From Methanobacterium sp. (lineage in GTDB: Archaea; Methanobacteriota; Methanobacteria; Methanobacteriales; Methanobacteriaceae), in contig NZ_JBCFBO010000001.1 of the NCBI RefSeq assembly GCF_038562635.1, positions 620,001-684,000 of the forward strand: a stretch of DNA of 64,000 bases, read 5' to 3'. A program made the translations under genes and the position numbers. Shown piece after piece: positions 25,451 to 34,316 of this stretch. The notes beneath the pieces are model-generated. The model saw only the letters and a program-made list of their open reading frames with translations. It did not search any database and had not been told where the DNA came from. The first letter of the stretch is position 1. Each line of letters starts with the position of its first letter.

Positions 25451-26404
25451 TTAAGATTGCATTAAATTAGCATCAAAGAAGTCCAAAATCTTTTTTATGT
25501 TAAGAGTAGTGAAGAATTGTTCATCCCCATGTCCAGCACCTTGAATAATTTCAAGATATACTTTTTTATCTCCAATTACAATTTTTAGTTTACCTGCAAA
25601 GTCTACAGATTGCTGGTAAGGAATCACTCTATCTGCGGTTCCATGCTGTATAAAAAAAGCTGGATCATCGATTGAGATGTATGTCTCTGGATTAGCTTTA
25701 GCCACCTGGTCAGGAATTGTGGAAATATCCTGTCCCATGAGTTTTGATTCCAGAGAACTGCTTATGTTACATGTTTCTCCATTAATTCCACTTTCAACGA
25801 ACTGCTGGTCTATGGTACCGAAATTAATAGGCCCATATAAGTCAACAACTGCTTGAACTCTATCAGAAACATTGGAGTTTCCCAGGCTAGAATTTTGAAG
25901 CTTTGTTACACCTCCGGAGGTACCTGCCAGTGCAGCTAAATAACCCCCTGCTGAATTTCCAATAACACCAATTTCACGGGGGTTCATATTATATTGTTTT
26001 GCATTAGCCCTTAAATAACGAATAGCTGCTTTAACATCATTAATTTGGGCTGGAAATTTCGCTTCACTACTTAAGCGGTAGTTAATTGAAACAAACGCAT
26101 AGCCTCTGTCTAAGGCTGCCTGTTTAATTGCATTTAGTTCCGAACTGTTTTTATCTCCTTTATAAAAACTTCCGCCATGGATCGCTATAATAACTGGATA
26201 AGGTCCGGTTGTATTTGGAAGATAAATATCCATTTTTTCAGCTGCAGATACATTGGCATAAGCGACATTAGTCAAGCTTTGGCCAGTAATGTTACTAGTG
26301 GCATTAACTTCAGTTTGAGAAGCATTTAAAAACCATGATGCGCCCCCAAACACAGCTAAAATCACTAAGATTAATATAACGACTATTTTCAAATTATTCC
26401 ACAT
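25451..26404 (-). CDS. Membrane-anchored or exported alpha/beta-hydrolase (esterase)
   Basis: A 317-residue carboxylesterase of the HSL-like alpha/beta-hydrolase group. The N-terminus has a hydrophobic segment (about 5-27) acting as signal or anchor. The oxyanion motif HGGSFYKG (about 76-83), the nucleophile elbow GNSAGGYLAAL (about 149-159), an Asp in HGTADRV and the C-terminal His in GAGHGDE complete the catalytic set. The mature part faces the outside. Asn-rich after the anchor (several N-x-S/T sites), typical of archaeal surface proteins. I start at ATG 26404 after GAGGATAA; ATG 26416 is also possible. Substrate unknown. Confidence 0.88.
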   Translation of the reverse strand: MWNNLKIVVILILVILAVFGGASWFLNASQTEVNATSNITGQSLTNVAYANVSAAEKMDIYLPNTTGPYPVIIAIHGGSFYKGDKNSSELNAIKQAALDRGYAFVSINYRLSSEAKFPAQINDVKAAIRYLRANAKQYNMNPREIGVIGNSAGGYLAALAGTSGGVTKLQNSSLGNSNVSDRVQAVVDLYGPINFGTIDQQFVESGINGETCNISSSLESKLMGQDISTIPDQVAKANPETYISIDDPAFFIQHGTADRVIPYQQSVDFAGKLKIVIGDKKVYLEIIQGAGHGDEQFFTTLNIKKILDFFDANLMQS

Positions 26405-26416
26405 ATTTATCCTCAT

Positions 26417-26729
26417 ACACTATAAATTTTATAATTTATTTAAAGATTTACCCGATTTATACCCAAATCTATATTAAAAGACCATTAACATTTATTATAA
26501 GAAGTTTAGAAGAGATTTTTAGAGATCACGGCCGTTGCAGATATAAGAATCATATTCTTCATATTAACTTTGCGATTTGTACTACAAACAATTTATGATT
26601 AGATATCAAACAAAAAAAATAATCTCAAAAATCAGTTTAGATAAATTTAATAAAACATTTACAGATAATTATTTAGAGAATAATCATTTTAAGCCAGACA
26701 TTATTTTTTAATATTACAGGTGATATAGA
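26417..26729. other. Divergent promoter region (esterase and fen)
   Basis: AT-rich, no ORF. It should contain both promoters. No hairpin or repeat noticed. Confidence 0.5.
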
Positions 26730-27719
26730 ATGGGACTTAAATTTAGAGACATCGTATCCTCTCATGAAATAAAACTAGATGAATTAAAGGGCAAAACAGT
26801 AGCATTAGATGCAGCAAATACCATTTATCAATTTCTATCAAGTATCAGGCAGATGGACGGCACTCCACTCATGGACAGCCAGGGAAATGTCACGTCTCAC
26901 CTGAGCGGTATCCTTTACAGGACCTCATCCCTTGTTGAAAAGGGAATTAAACCCATTTATGTTTTCGACGGCAAAGCCCATATCCTTAAAAAAGATACGC
27001 AGGATGGGAGGCGTCAGATAAGGGAAGAAGCAGAAGTTCAGTGGAAAAAAGCTGTTGATGAAGGTAGGATTGAAGATGCACGTAAGTTTGCAATGCGTTC
27101 ATCCAGGATGACCCCCGATATCATTGAAGGGTCTAAAAAGCTCCTTGACTTAATGGGTATCCCTTATATTCAAGCGATATCAGAGGGTGAAGCTCAGGCT
27201 TCTTATATGGTAGAAAGAGGTGATGCATGGTGTGTTGCGTCGCAGGATTATGACTGCCTGCTTTTTGGGGCGTCTAGAATGCTTAAAAACATAGCAGCCA
27301 GAGGCTCTAAATCAAGGCTAGAAATGATTAACCTCAATGAAATCCTGGAAATGAATGGACTAACCCGCGAACAGCTTGTTGATGTTGCAGTCCTTGTAGG
27401 TACTGACTTCAACGAGGGAATAAAAGGAGTTGGGGCTAAAAAAGGACGTAATCTGATTAAAAAACACGGCGATGTTTTTAAGGCGTTGAAACACCTGAAA
27501 GCAGAAATGGACGTTGACCCCCAGGAGATCAGGGATATCTTCTTAAACCATGATTTTATCGATGATTATGATATTAAGTGGAAAAAGGCAGATAAAGAAG
27601 GGGCAATTAAATTTTTATCTGATGAACACGACTTTTCTGCAGATAGAGTTATGGGAGCTTTGGACAAGTTGAAGAAGTTAAATCCCGCGCAGAAGAGCTT
27701 AGAGCAGTGGTTTGGCTAG
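26730..27719 (+). CDS. fen: Flap endonuclease 1
   Basis: Structure-specific 5' flap nuclease for Okazaki fragment maturation and repair. The 329-residue protein begins MGLKFRDI (family invariant start) and has the N-nuclease block ALDAANTIYQFLSSIRQ, YVFDGKAH, EGEAQASYM with the acidic metal ligands, and ASQDYDCLLFGA followed by GTDFNEGIKGVGAKK (helix-hairpin-helix region). It ends QKSLEQWFG, a typical PCNA-binding PIP box. ATG 26730 follows AGGTGATATAGA. A gene for a small membrane protein follows by 31 bp. Confidence 0.96.
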   Translation: MGLKFRDIVSSHEIKLDELKGKTVALDAANTIYQFLSSIRQMDGTPLMDSQGNVTSHLSGILYRTSSLVEKGIKPIYVFDGKAHILKKDTQDGRRQIREEAEVQWKKAVDEGRIEDARKFAMRSSRMTPDIIEGSKKLLDLMGIPYIQAISEGEAQASYMVERGDAWCVASQDYDCLLFGASRMLKNIAARGSKSRLEMINLNEILEMNGLTREQLVDVAVLVGTDFNEGIKGVGAKKGRNLIKKHGDVFKALKHLKAEMDVDPQEIRDIFLNHDFIDDYDIKWKKADKEGAIKFLSDEHDFSADRVMGALDKLKKLNPAQKSLEQWFG

Positions 27720-27750
27720 ATTAAACAGCATCTACAATTTTTAAGATAAC

Positions 27751-28194
27751 ATGAATAAACAATTTATACGCAAGTACCTTGAGCCGCGTCTTATAATGAG
27801 ACTTAGAATCTACTCTGCTGTAATGATCATCATGATGGTTATTATAGCTTTTGAAGTGCTGCAGCATACAGTTAATATTTCACTGGCAGCATGTGGAATA
27901 GTTATAGGCTTTGTAATAGGCACATTGGTCAGCCGCATGTACCGCTTGAGCTGGGATGAAGATACCAGCCACGTCATTGGCCGAATAGACAGGATCGGCG
28001 CGGCTATTCTCGTGTTTTATTTGATCTTCGTATTTACCCGGGCGCATTTTTTAGGGTACTGGATGCAGGGAGCCCCTTTGTTGGCCTTTATTCTTAGCAT
28101 TACATCAGGGACTATGCTGGGCAGGGTGATGAGCACTAGAAAAGGCATAAATAAGATTTTAAAGGCATTGAAAATTTATGATGTCCTAAATTGA
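27751..28194 (+). CDS. Hypothetical four-TM membrane protein
   Basis: Not recognised. A 147-residue protein with about four membrane segments (roughly 17-36, 43-62, 86-104 and 108-127) and short basic ends. The loop SRMYRLSWDEDTSHVIGRIDRIG between TM2 and TM3 holds the few charged residues and is probably cytoplasmic. ATG 27751 has no strong ribosome site; it follows the fen stop by 31 bp, so it may be translated from a shared mRNA. Confidence 0.75.
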   Translation: MNKQFIRKYLEPRLIMRLRIYSAVMIIMMVIIAFEVLQHTVNISLAACGIVIGFVIGTLVSRMYRLSWDEDTSHVIGRIDRIGAAILVFYLIFVFTRAHFLGYWMQGAPLLAFILSITSGTMLGRVMSTRKGINKILKALKIYDVLN

Positions 28195-28257
28195 TTTTCC
28201 GTGAAGAGGTCTTAAAAAGTGAAATGTGTTAAATCCGCGTGGAGTGTTAGGCAAAAT

Positions 28258-28440
28258 AAAGAATAATTTAGAGCAATATCCAATACAGATTCAAAAATGT
28301 TAAGGGTTTACAATATAATCTATAAAAAACTCTTAATAAATGAAACATTCCATTTACAGTTTATTTAGAAAATAAATATTAAAAGATGAAATATTAATCC
28401 AGATAAAAGAAACATTTCCTTACAGTTTTTATGGAATTAA
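28258..28440 (+). pseudogene. Two decayed tandem copies of the chorismate lyase gene 3' end
   Basis: From about 28258 to 28375 the sequence aligns, with small deletions and substitutions, to the last 35 codons of the chorismate lyase gene (about 25200-25328). A second copy begins at 28382: 28382-28428 is identical over 47 bp to 25269-25315. Neither copy is part of a longer ORF. Their order suggests duplication of the gene's tail followed by loss, or a larger tandem duplication of which only the ends remain. Confidence 0.85.
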
Positions 28441-28491
28441 ATGTTAAGATAATTTAATATTTATAAAAATAGCAACGAAATATTAAACAAC

Positions 28492-29142
28492 TTATTGAAC
28501 ACATTCCATTATTGTATTATACGCTATCACGGCGGCATTATCTAAATCAAGTTGAACTAGGGCCATACTCCTCTTTTCAATCCACATGTCCCATCTTGTT
28601 TCCCCAGTTTTGTATGCTTCGGTTAATTTTGAGTTTAGACTTTCATTGTGTCCTACTACAGAGAAATTTATGTCTTTAAACTGATCTTCCCGGTACCATA
28701 TTGTAGAAGGTTTCATTTCTTTAGACTGCTTTTCATAATTTTTATGGTCTGATTTACCTATATTTGCACAATGGGCAACTACATAAGAATCTGAAATATA
28801 ATGGGATGCCACGCCAAAACAGTAACTCGCATAATTATAGTTGCCTTTATGATATGCTGTTTTTCCCTTTTTTAGCCATTTTATGGCTTTTTCATAGCTT
28901 TTAGGATATTTATGGCCCCCATTTCCACCGTCTTTAAATATTAAATCAGGAGCAGCAGCCCCCACTCGCATCTCACTTAAATTCAGGTTATACTGCACAT
29001 TAAGGGGCATTGCATAGTAAATTTTTTCTGCAATGCTTTCATGAGTAATTACATGCCACGCAGACGCTGAAGGAGAAAATACCATGATAACTACAATCAA
29101 AATTATTAAACCTTTTGTTATTTCCCCAATAACTTCAACCAC
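28492..29142 (-). CDS. Exported zinc-dependent phospholipase C-like protein
   Basis: A 216-residue protein with an N-terminal hydrophobic signal (about 8-27, cleavage likely near SASA-WH). The mature part begins with Trp-His (WHVITHE), the N-terminal zinc-ligand arrangement of bacterial PC-PLC/S1-P1 proteins. Further His/Asp candidates are in GAAAPDLIF, GVASHYISDSYVVAH and SDHKNY. Extracellular; substrate unknown, and methanogen homologues may act on other phosphoesters. The start is uncertain: GTG 29142 overlaps a GGAGT ribosome site, and an in-frame ATT at 29130 follows it. Confidence 0.75.
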   Translation of the reverse strand: MVEVIGEITKGLIILIVVIMVFSPSASAWHVITHESIAEKIYYAMPLNVQYNLNLSEMRVGAAAPDLIFKDGGNGGHKYPKSYEKAIKWLKKGKTAYHKGNYNYASYCFGVASHYISDSYVVAHCANIGKSDHKNYEKQSKEMKPSTIWYREDQFKDINFSVVGHNESLNSKLTEAYKTGETRWDMWIEKRSMALVQLDLDNAAVIAYNTIMECVQ

Positions 29143-29483
29143 TCCAAAATAATTTAATCATAAGCAAAAAATGTCATGAGCACCAGTGTTATAATATGAA
29201 TGTATAAGTTATTAAATATTAGTATTAATTTCTTACTATTAAAAATTAGTAGTACATAGTACCAGTTTAAACTGATGATTTTCAACAATTTTCAAAAATT
29301 AGTTAAAATTTAAAAAATTAAAATTTCATTTACCTATATCTTAAAATCAATACCTTTGATAATTTTAAAGTACTTTGCACATGTTAAATTGAATTTAATC
29401 AGAAATACCTGTTGTAAAAAATTAAAAAAAATATGTTTGTTTTTTTAATACATCTATGATAAACTATCAATCTAGGTTAAAGA
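29143..29483. other. AT-rich gap between two minus-strand genes
   Basis: About 340 bp without an ORF. It contains the promoter of the phospholipase-like gene (minus strand) and the 3' side of mer. No strong hairpin was noticed; a T-rich tract near 29440 (minus: poly-A) could contribute to mer termination. Confidence 0.45.
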
Positions 29484-30446
29484 TTAAAATGTAGATATAA
29501 CATCGCCCAGTAGTTTTATGGATTTTTCCTTATCAGGGCCAATTGGGGAGCCTGCAACAAACTGAGTTACACCCATTTCCCCGAGGGCTTCAATTTTTGG
29601 TATGAAATCATCAGGCGCCCCACAAACAGAGAATGCATCTATTAACTTGCCATCTACAGCGCCAATTGCCCCTCCAAAGTCTCCTTTACCAAGAAATTCT
29701 GCTATTTTTCCAGCCACAGCATCTATGCCGTGTCTTTTTAAAACAGGCGCTGGTGAGCCCCGTGCAATAAATGCCACTACTATTTTAGCTGCACCAACAG
29801 CTTTACCTGCATCGTCGTCAATGGAACAGCAGGTGTATGCTGCAACGTCTACATCATTTATACTTTTACCGCCTGCTTCGGCACCTTCTTTTATAAGTGG
29901 AATTGCAGTTTCAAAATCTTTAGGATTTGAAGCGTTAATTAAGACCCCGTCTGAAATTTCCCCCGCTGTTTTAAGCATCATAGGTCCCTGAGCCCCCATA
30001 TAAATTGGGACTTTTTCCTGCACTGCTTTAACACCTTTAAGAAATGCACCATTCTCAGTTTTTTCTTTGCGAAGTAGTGTTTCCATGGTGACAATGGATT
30101 CTTTTAATGTGCTTACTGGTTTTGTCCATTCGATACCTAAAGCATCAAAAGAGGCTTTATCTCCAGGCCCGATACCTAAAGTTGCCCTTCCGTTTGATAG
30201 TTCGTCTATAGTTGCAATTGCTGAAGCAGTTATGGCCGGATTTCTGACGTAGGGATTGGTTACTCCAGGACCAATTTTTATGGTCTCCGTCCCTTCAGCT
30301 ATCAATCCTAATGTCACATAAACATTTTTATTGTCGTAGTGGTCTGTAACCCACACATATTCAAATCCAACATCTTCTGCCAGTTTTACCAGCTTAACAA
30401 TTTTATCTACTGGTTCGTTTGGAAGAAATTCTATACCAAATTTCAT
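29484..30446 (-). CDS. mer: F420-dependent methylenetetrahydromethanopterin reductase
   Basis: Reduces methylene-H4MPT to methyl-H4MPT with F420H2, a central step of methanogenesis from CO2. The 320-residue luciferase-like TIM-barrel protein starts MKFGIEFLPNEPV and contains YVWVTDHYDNKNVYVTL, GPGVTNPYVRNPA and the conserved GIGPGDKASFDALGI, followed by VPIYMGAQGP. I use ATG 30446 after AAGGAGATGGGAG; the longer reading to 30521 lacks homology. Single gene, with no other methanogenesis gene adjacent, as is common for mer. Confidence 0.97.
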   Translation of the reverse strand: MKFGIEFLPNEPVDKIVKLVKLAEDVGFEYVWVTDHYDNKNVYVTLGLIAEGTETIKIGPGVTNPYVRNPAITASAIATIDELSNGRATLGIGPGDKASFDALGIEWTKPVSTLKESIVTMETLLRKEKTENGAFLKGVKAVQEKVPIYMGAQGPMMLKTAGEISDGVLINASNPKDFETAIPLIKEGAEAGGKSINDVDVAAYTCCSIDDDAGKAVGAAKIVVAFIARGSPAPVLKRHGIDAVAGKIAEFLGKGDFGGAIGAVDGKLIDAFSVCGAPDDFIPKIEALGEMGVTQFVAGSPIGPDKEKSIKLLGDVISTF

Positions 30447-30753
30447 ACTCCCATCTCCTTGAAACTCACGGTCATTTTTTATTAAAACCAATGGTAATTT
30501 TTTTATAGAACCACTGGTCATTATTTATTATAACTGGTGGTCATTATTTATAAATGTTTTGTTTTTCCTGTAAAATAGACATAATTGAAATTTAGGGAAT
30601 AAAAAAAGTATATAATAAGCTTGATTATATTTTAAAAGTTTAATATATGTTAAAAAAGCAAAATAAATTTATATGCGCGTAATTTGAGACTAAAATATGT
30701 TGAAGAGTTTGAAAGCGGCTTTGTAAGAATTTTTCTAACCCCCGAATAAAAAT

Positions 30754-31188
30754 TCAATGAGCATATTTTAAAGGAATTAAAAATGCCCCTGCAATAACAT
30801 AAAGAAACATAATCACTAAAGATATTGCAAATATTATTTTTCCATCATGTTTAGCCCATTTATGGTCCCTTGTAATGAGATATAGAGACATTAAAAATGC
30901 CAATGGCGCGAAAAGCACGAGAAAAACATAAGCTACTGCTATAACGGTGTTATATTTCTCCTCATATTCATCATCTAATAAATATTCCTCTCCAGATGGA
31001 GGTAAAGAATTTATAGCACTTTGTACTAATTGCCCACCACATTCACATTCTGTGTCAAAGTCATCTGAAGATTCCCCCGGCTGCAATTCATAGTATCCTC
31101 CGCACTTATTACAGACCAAATAACCATTTATGACTTTGCCTTCTCTTCTGTTTTTTAGTCTTTTAGTAATTTCTTCATTAGAGACCAT
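30754..31188 (-). CDS. Zinc-ribbon membrane protein, copy A
   Basis: A 144-residue protein. The N-terminal half has a zinc ribbon with CNKCGGYYEL (about 26-35) and CECGGQLV (about 48-55). The C-terminal half has two or three membrane segments (about 88-108 and 118-138). The soluble part should be cytoplasmic. It is a close paralogue of the gene just upstream (31241-31759), sharing the start MVSN(E/D)EI and the ribbon. ATG 31188 follows AAAGTGCTAAA, the same leader as the paralogue. Function unknown; related zinc-ribbon/DUF proteins occur in Methanobacteriales. Confidence 0.8.
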   Translation of the reverse strand: MVSNEEITKRLKNRREGKVINGYLVCNKCGGYYELQPGESSDDFDTECECGGQLVQSAINSLPPSGEEYLLDDEYEEKYNTVIAVAYVFLVLFAPLAFLMSLYLITRDHKWAKHDGKIIFAISLVIMFLYVIAGAFLIPLKYAH

Positions 31189-31240
31189 TTTAGCACTTTA
31201 GTTTAATTTAAGTGGATATATGTTGAAAAGATTTAATTCT

Positions 31241-31759
31241 TTAAATGACTTTTAAATTCAAGAAGCACGCTGCAAATAACTGCATGCTACGAACGTTAGA
31301 TATATCCATAGCAGGATTAACAGCAGGTTGGCTGAAATATGCCTTGTAAACGAGAAGCGCTGCGATGCCCATAACAAATATAGGTATTATAGATAGAGCA
31401 AGTATTAGTTTTCCGTGAAATTTAGCTCTTTTATTATCTCTTGTAAGCAGATAAAACCCCAGTACAAGTGATATCGGCCAGAAAAGAAAGAATGCAATAT
31501 AAGCGATTAATATTTCAGTACTGTACATTTTATGTTCATATTCCTCTTCAGACATATAGTACGCTCTTGACACCAAAGAATTCGTATCGTTATGTACCAA
31601 CTGCCCCCCACATCCACATTCTGTATCAAATTCTTTCCATGATTCCCCCGGCTGTAATTCATAGTATCCTCCACACTTGTTACAGACTAAATAACTATTT
31701 AAAGGCGTTCCTTCTCTTTTACTTCTTAATTTTTGTGATATTTCGTCATTAGATACCAT
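31241..31759 (-). CDS. Zinc-ribbon membrane protein, copy B
   Basis: A 172-residue paralogue of the downstream gene: same N-terminus (MVSNDEISQKLRSKREG), same ribbon (CNKCGGYYEL, CGCGGQLV) and two membrane segments (about 84-105 and 112-137). It has an extra C-terminal tail of about 30 residues with its own hydrophobic end. ATG 31759 follows AGGTGCTAAA with ideal spacing. A gene pair by tandem duplication. A hairpin cluster lies about 100-260 bp upstream. Confidence 0.8.
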   Translation of the reverse strand: MVSNDEISQKLRSKREGTPLNSYLVCNKCGGYYELQPGESWKEFDTECGCGGQLVHNDTNSLVSRAYYMSEEEYEHKMYSTEILIAYIAFFLFWPISLVLGFYLLTRDNKRAKFHGKLILALSIIPIFVMGIAALLVYKAYFSQPAVNPAMDISNVRSMQLFAACFLNLKVI

Positions 31760-31869
31760 TTTAGCACCTTTTAGATTTGATTTTAGAGAGAATGTGTTAG
31801 AAATATGTAATTCTTTAAATAAGCAGTTGATTTATGTTATTAATAAATCTTCACATCCACCTTTTTTCA

Positions 31870-32010
31870 AAAAAAGCCCTCAAACACATAGTGTTTGGGG
31901 CGCCAAAAAATTCATTGAATTTTTTGAGCGGTGAATCAAAAAATCCTTCCAAAATCGCAGATTTTTGAGGCACGAAAATTTTCAATTTTCGACTGCCTCG
32001 CTTCGCTGCG
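31870..32010. repeat. Hairpin cluster upstream of the zinc-ribbon gene
   Basis: Consecutive short perfect hairpins with 3-nt loops: CAAACAC/GTGTTTG (31881-31897), CAAAAAATTC/GAATTTTTTG (31904-31926), CAAAATC/GATTTT (31950-31966) and CGAAAATT/AATTTTCG (31973-31991), then a GC-richer tail. No ORF. Same style as the clusters at 38317-38626 and 47815-47905. Confidence 0.8.
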
Positions 32011-32130
32011 GAAGAAATCAACTAAAATATAAAATCAACAGATATTAAAATATTGTAAGATATTAAAGCAGTAAAATTTGTCCATTATTATCTATTGAAG
32101 CCTAAAAATAGTCAAAATTAAAAAAAAATC

Positions 32131-32442
32131 TTATTTGTAGAAAAAATCTATTTCCAGCTTGTCCGTATCAACAAATATCTGATTATAGCTGCCTGTTTCC
32201 ATGATCTCTGTGAGTTCTTCTATGAACTGGTTGTTAATTGAAAATCCCCTGCCTGTAAAAAAACTTAGTTTTATAAATTTACCTTTATCGTCTTCAAACA
32301 GGTCAATTTTAATTTCATTGATGATTCGGAACTTACTCCTAAATCCGTCGAGCTTTTTCCTGATCCTGTTTATTAAATCATTTCTTTTCGCCCTTGCATT
32401 GGCCTCTAATTCAAATATTTCATTTAAATCGTCTGAAAACAT
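32131..32442 (-). CDS. Hypothetical protein, about 103 residues
   Basis: Not recognised. A small charged protein: helical first half (IFELEANARAKRNDLINRIRKKLDGF) and beta-rich second half with alternating hydrophobic residues, ending DTDKLEIDFFYK. No cysteine, signal or membrane segment. I use ATG 32442 after GTGATCCCC. In size and layout it vaguely resembles the 7823-8194 protein, but no clear similarity can be shown by eye. The gap 31760-32130 downstream (370 bp) contains only the hairpin cluster. Confidence 0.65.
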   Translation of the reverse strand: MFSDDLNEIFELEANARAKRNDLINRIRKKLDGFRSKFRIINEIKIDLFEDDKGKFIKLSFFTGRGFSINNQFIEELTEIMETGSYNQIFVDTDKLEIDFFYK

Positions 32443-32494
32443 GGGGATCACTTAATATAATTTATTAAAATATTGTTAATATAGTTATGGTTGA

Positions 32495-32585
32495 CTAATC
32501 CCAAAGTCCTCAAACACTTTCTGAATCTTAAAATCCACTTTTCATATAAATTAAAACTTTTTTTCTATGATTTGTTAGATTTGAT
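32495..32585 (-). pseudogene. Decayed fragment of the 35465-35704 gene
   Basis: CTAATCCCAAAGTC (32495-32508) and TGATTTGTTAGAT (32568-32580) match 35550-35563 and 35624-35636 at almost the same internal distance (73 versus 74 bp), same strand. Read in the gene's frame, a TAG replaces the CAG codon in 'SNKSQKR', so this copy is broken. It lies on the left of the three-gene cassette; the intact copy lies on the right. Confidence 0.85.
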
Positions 32586-32873
32586 TCTTTTTACTTTCTA
32601 TTTTCCATTTTTATGTATTACTTAACATTTATTAGCCATTTTTTTACATCATTTATATTTTAATATAACTTAATACAATTTTACATCAATATTAATAATT
32701 TATATTCATTATCTTGTTTTAAATTTAAATTAAAACTCAATATTAATTAATATATTTAAAATAAGTATTATTGCGTTATTAAAACAAATAACTTTTTATA
32801 TTCAACTACCATAATAATTAATAACATCATATATTAACTTATATATGATCATAGGCATAAAGGGGATGAATAA
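32586..32873 (+). promoter_or_regulatory. AT-rich promoter region of the nuclease cassette
   Basis: About 290 bp of strongly AT-rich DNA. A plus-strand TATA-like run (AACTTATATATGATC, about 32836-32850) lies 24-38 bp before the small first ORF. No coding sequence seen. Confidence 0.5.
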
Positions 32874-33023
32874 ATGAATTTAGAAGATTTAGAGTTAGAA
32901 TGTGTAAGAGAATTTATGGCTGAAGAAGTCAATTTAGATGTTGCAAAAGGTATTCTTTTTATGAGTAAACTGCTAAAATATGATTTAAAATGCAATTATA
33001 CTGCTTTATTACACGAGAGTTGA
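32874..33023 (+). CDS. Small acidic protein, 49 residues, first gene of a cassette
   Basis: Not recognised. ATG 32874 starts a 49-residue acidic, helical peptide (LEDLELECVREFMAEEVNLDVAKGILF) with two cysteines. It ends with TGA at 33023, five bases before the next ATG (33029), so translation is likely coupled. GGGGATGAATAA precedes the start. The tight packing with the two large genes is the main reason to call it real. It might be a small regulator or antitoxin-like partner; this is inference from position only. Confidence 0.6.
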   Translation: MNLEDLELECVREFMAEEVNLDVAKGILFMSKLLKYDLKCNYTALLHES

Positions 33024-33028
33024 TTTAG

Positions 33029-34306
33029 ATGAAATTAGATCATGCACATATAACTACTAAAGCAGTTGAAGTAAGTAAATGTTTTTTAAATAAGCAAGTA
33101 GGAATTTATGGTTATGAACTATATGATACCCGAAAAATAGGTAACGTAGCCAGATTAGCAGTTAACATAATGCAAGCAGATATAATAGAAGAAAAACAAC
33201 TTGCAGCCATTGGATCCGCAATTCAACAAGATTATGCAGTTGTTAAATCAGATTTGATACCCGAATTAGAAAAATTAAATTACATTGAAGTTGAAAGAGA
33301 GGGGGACAAAATAAAAAAGGTATACGAATCCATTCCTCCAATAGAAACTTTATTACCAGAATTAGGAGAACATTGGGAAGAAAAAGAACCAAAAGATGTT
33401 GATAGAGCAACCATAGAATCCTTAGAAATCCTTAAAAGAAAGCCTGTGAAATTAGATACTTTACTATCTGAAATATCAACTTCCAAAAGTGGATTTGAAA
33501 GCGCTTTAACTTGTGGAAAGCTAGTAAATTATTTTGGAACTTTTAAATCATCTGAAGATGATGAAGAAATATTATGGACCCCATATTATTGGGCGAATAA
33601 TGTGGATAATGCTTTGAAGTTTCTTAAAAGACAATCTTATGATGAATTTGATAATATAGAAAAACTTGCAGAAAATGTTGTTAAATATCCCGGTAAGCCA
33701 ATAGAAAATGTAGAAGGTAATAAAAATACACTGATAGCCGGTATTAATCATGGATTTTTTCCATCCGTAGGTATAAAAGATCTTAACCAAATAGAACGTG
33801 AATATATATTCGCTGCAACTCCTCAATTTGGATTAGATCCCATAAATATTAATGATATTTTTGAGAAAGCTAGGCTTATTGTAGCATGTGTCCGTCATGG
33901 ACAACATCATGCAGATATTTCACGAATAAGATCTCCATTAAGTGTACTTTATTCACTTAGATCAAATACAATGAGACCACATTCATATGCATTAACCCAA
34001 TACGAATTATTACTTAGGGATAGAATTGTAAATATTGAAAGTGTACCTGCTTCATATGGTAACTCCTATAAAGTAACTTATATAAGCACTCCAGAAAATG
34101 ATAGAGCAATGGACATAGCTGTAGAATTATTAGAGGGGGAAGAACCCATTGGCAGTATTATAAGAGAACCTAAAGTCGATGCCATACTAGCTAAAGGTAT
34201 ATTCAATTATACAGCGGAACAAAGGCAAATAAAGAGTGCAGAGCATATTGATGCAAAAAAAGAATATAATATAATGATGGAATATCTATGTGGAAGTAGA
34301 TTATGA
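33029..34306 (+). CDS. Hypothetical 425-residue protein of the nuclease cassette
   Basis: Not recognised. A soluble protein with no membrane segments. The N-terminal 110 residues look like a helix-rich domain with possible winged-helix character (AIGSAIQQDYAVVKSDLIPELEKLNYIEVERE). About 130-165 shows another helix-turn-helix-like segment (RKPVKLDTLLSEISTSKSGFESAL). The C-terminal half contains CVRHGQHHADISRIRSPLSVLYSLR, unusually rich in His and Arg. ATG 33029 follows GAGTTGATTTAG. It is followed by the nuclease-like gene with an 10-bp gap. I infer a DNA-binding or sensing partner of the nuclease. Confidence 0.75.
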   Translation: MKLDHAHITTKAVEVSKCFLNKQVGIYGYELYDTRKIGNVARLAVNIMQADIIEEKQLAAIGSAIQQDYAVVKSDLIPELEKLNYIEVEREGDKIKKVYESIPPIETLLPELGEHWEEKEPKDVDRATIESLEILKRKPVKLDTLLSEISTSKSGFESALTCGKLVNYFGTFKSSEDDEEILWTPYYWANNVDNALKFLKRQSYDEFDNIEKLAENVVKYPGKPIENVEGNKNTLIAGINHGFFPSVGIKDLNQIEREYIFAATPQFGLDPININDIFEKARLIVACVRHGQHHADISRIRSPLSVLYSLRSNTMRPHSYALTQYELLLRDRIVNIESVPASYGNSYKVTYISTPENDRAMDIAVELLEGEEPIGSIIREPKVDAILAKGIFNYTAEQRQIKSAEHIDAKKEYNIMMEYLCGSRL

Positions 34307-34316
34307 GCTGATAATT

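Noticed and set aside
29602..29991. Plus-strand ORF of 129 codons
   Set aside because: Antisense to mer.
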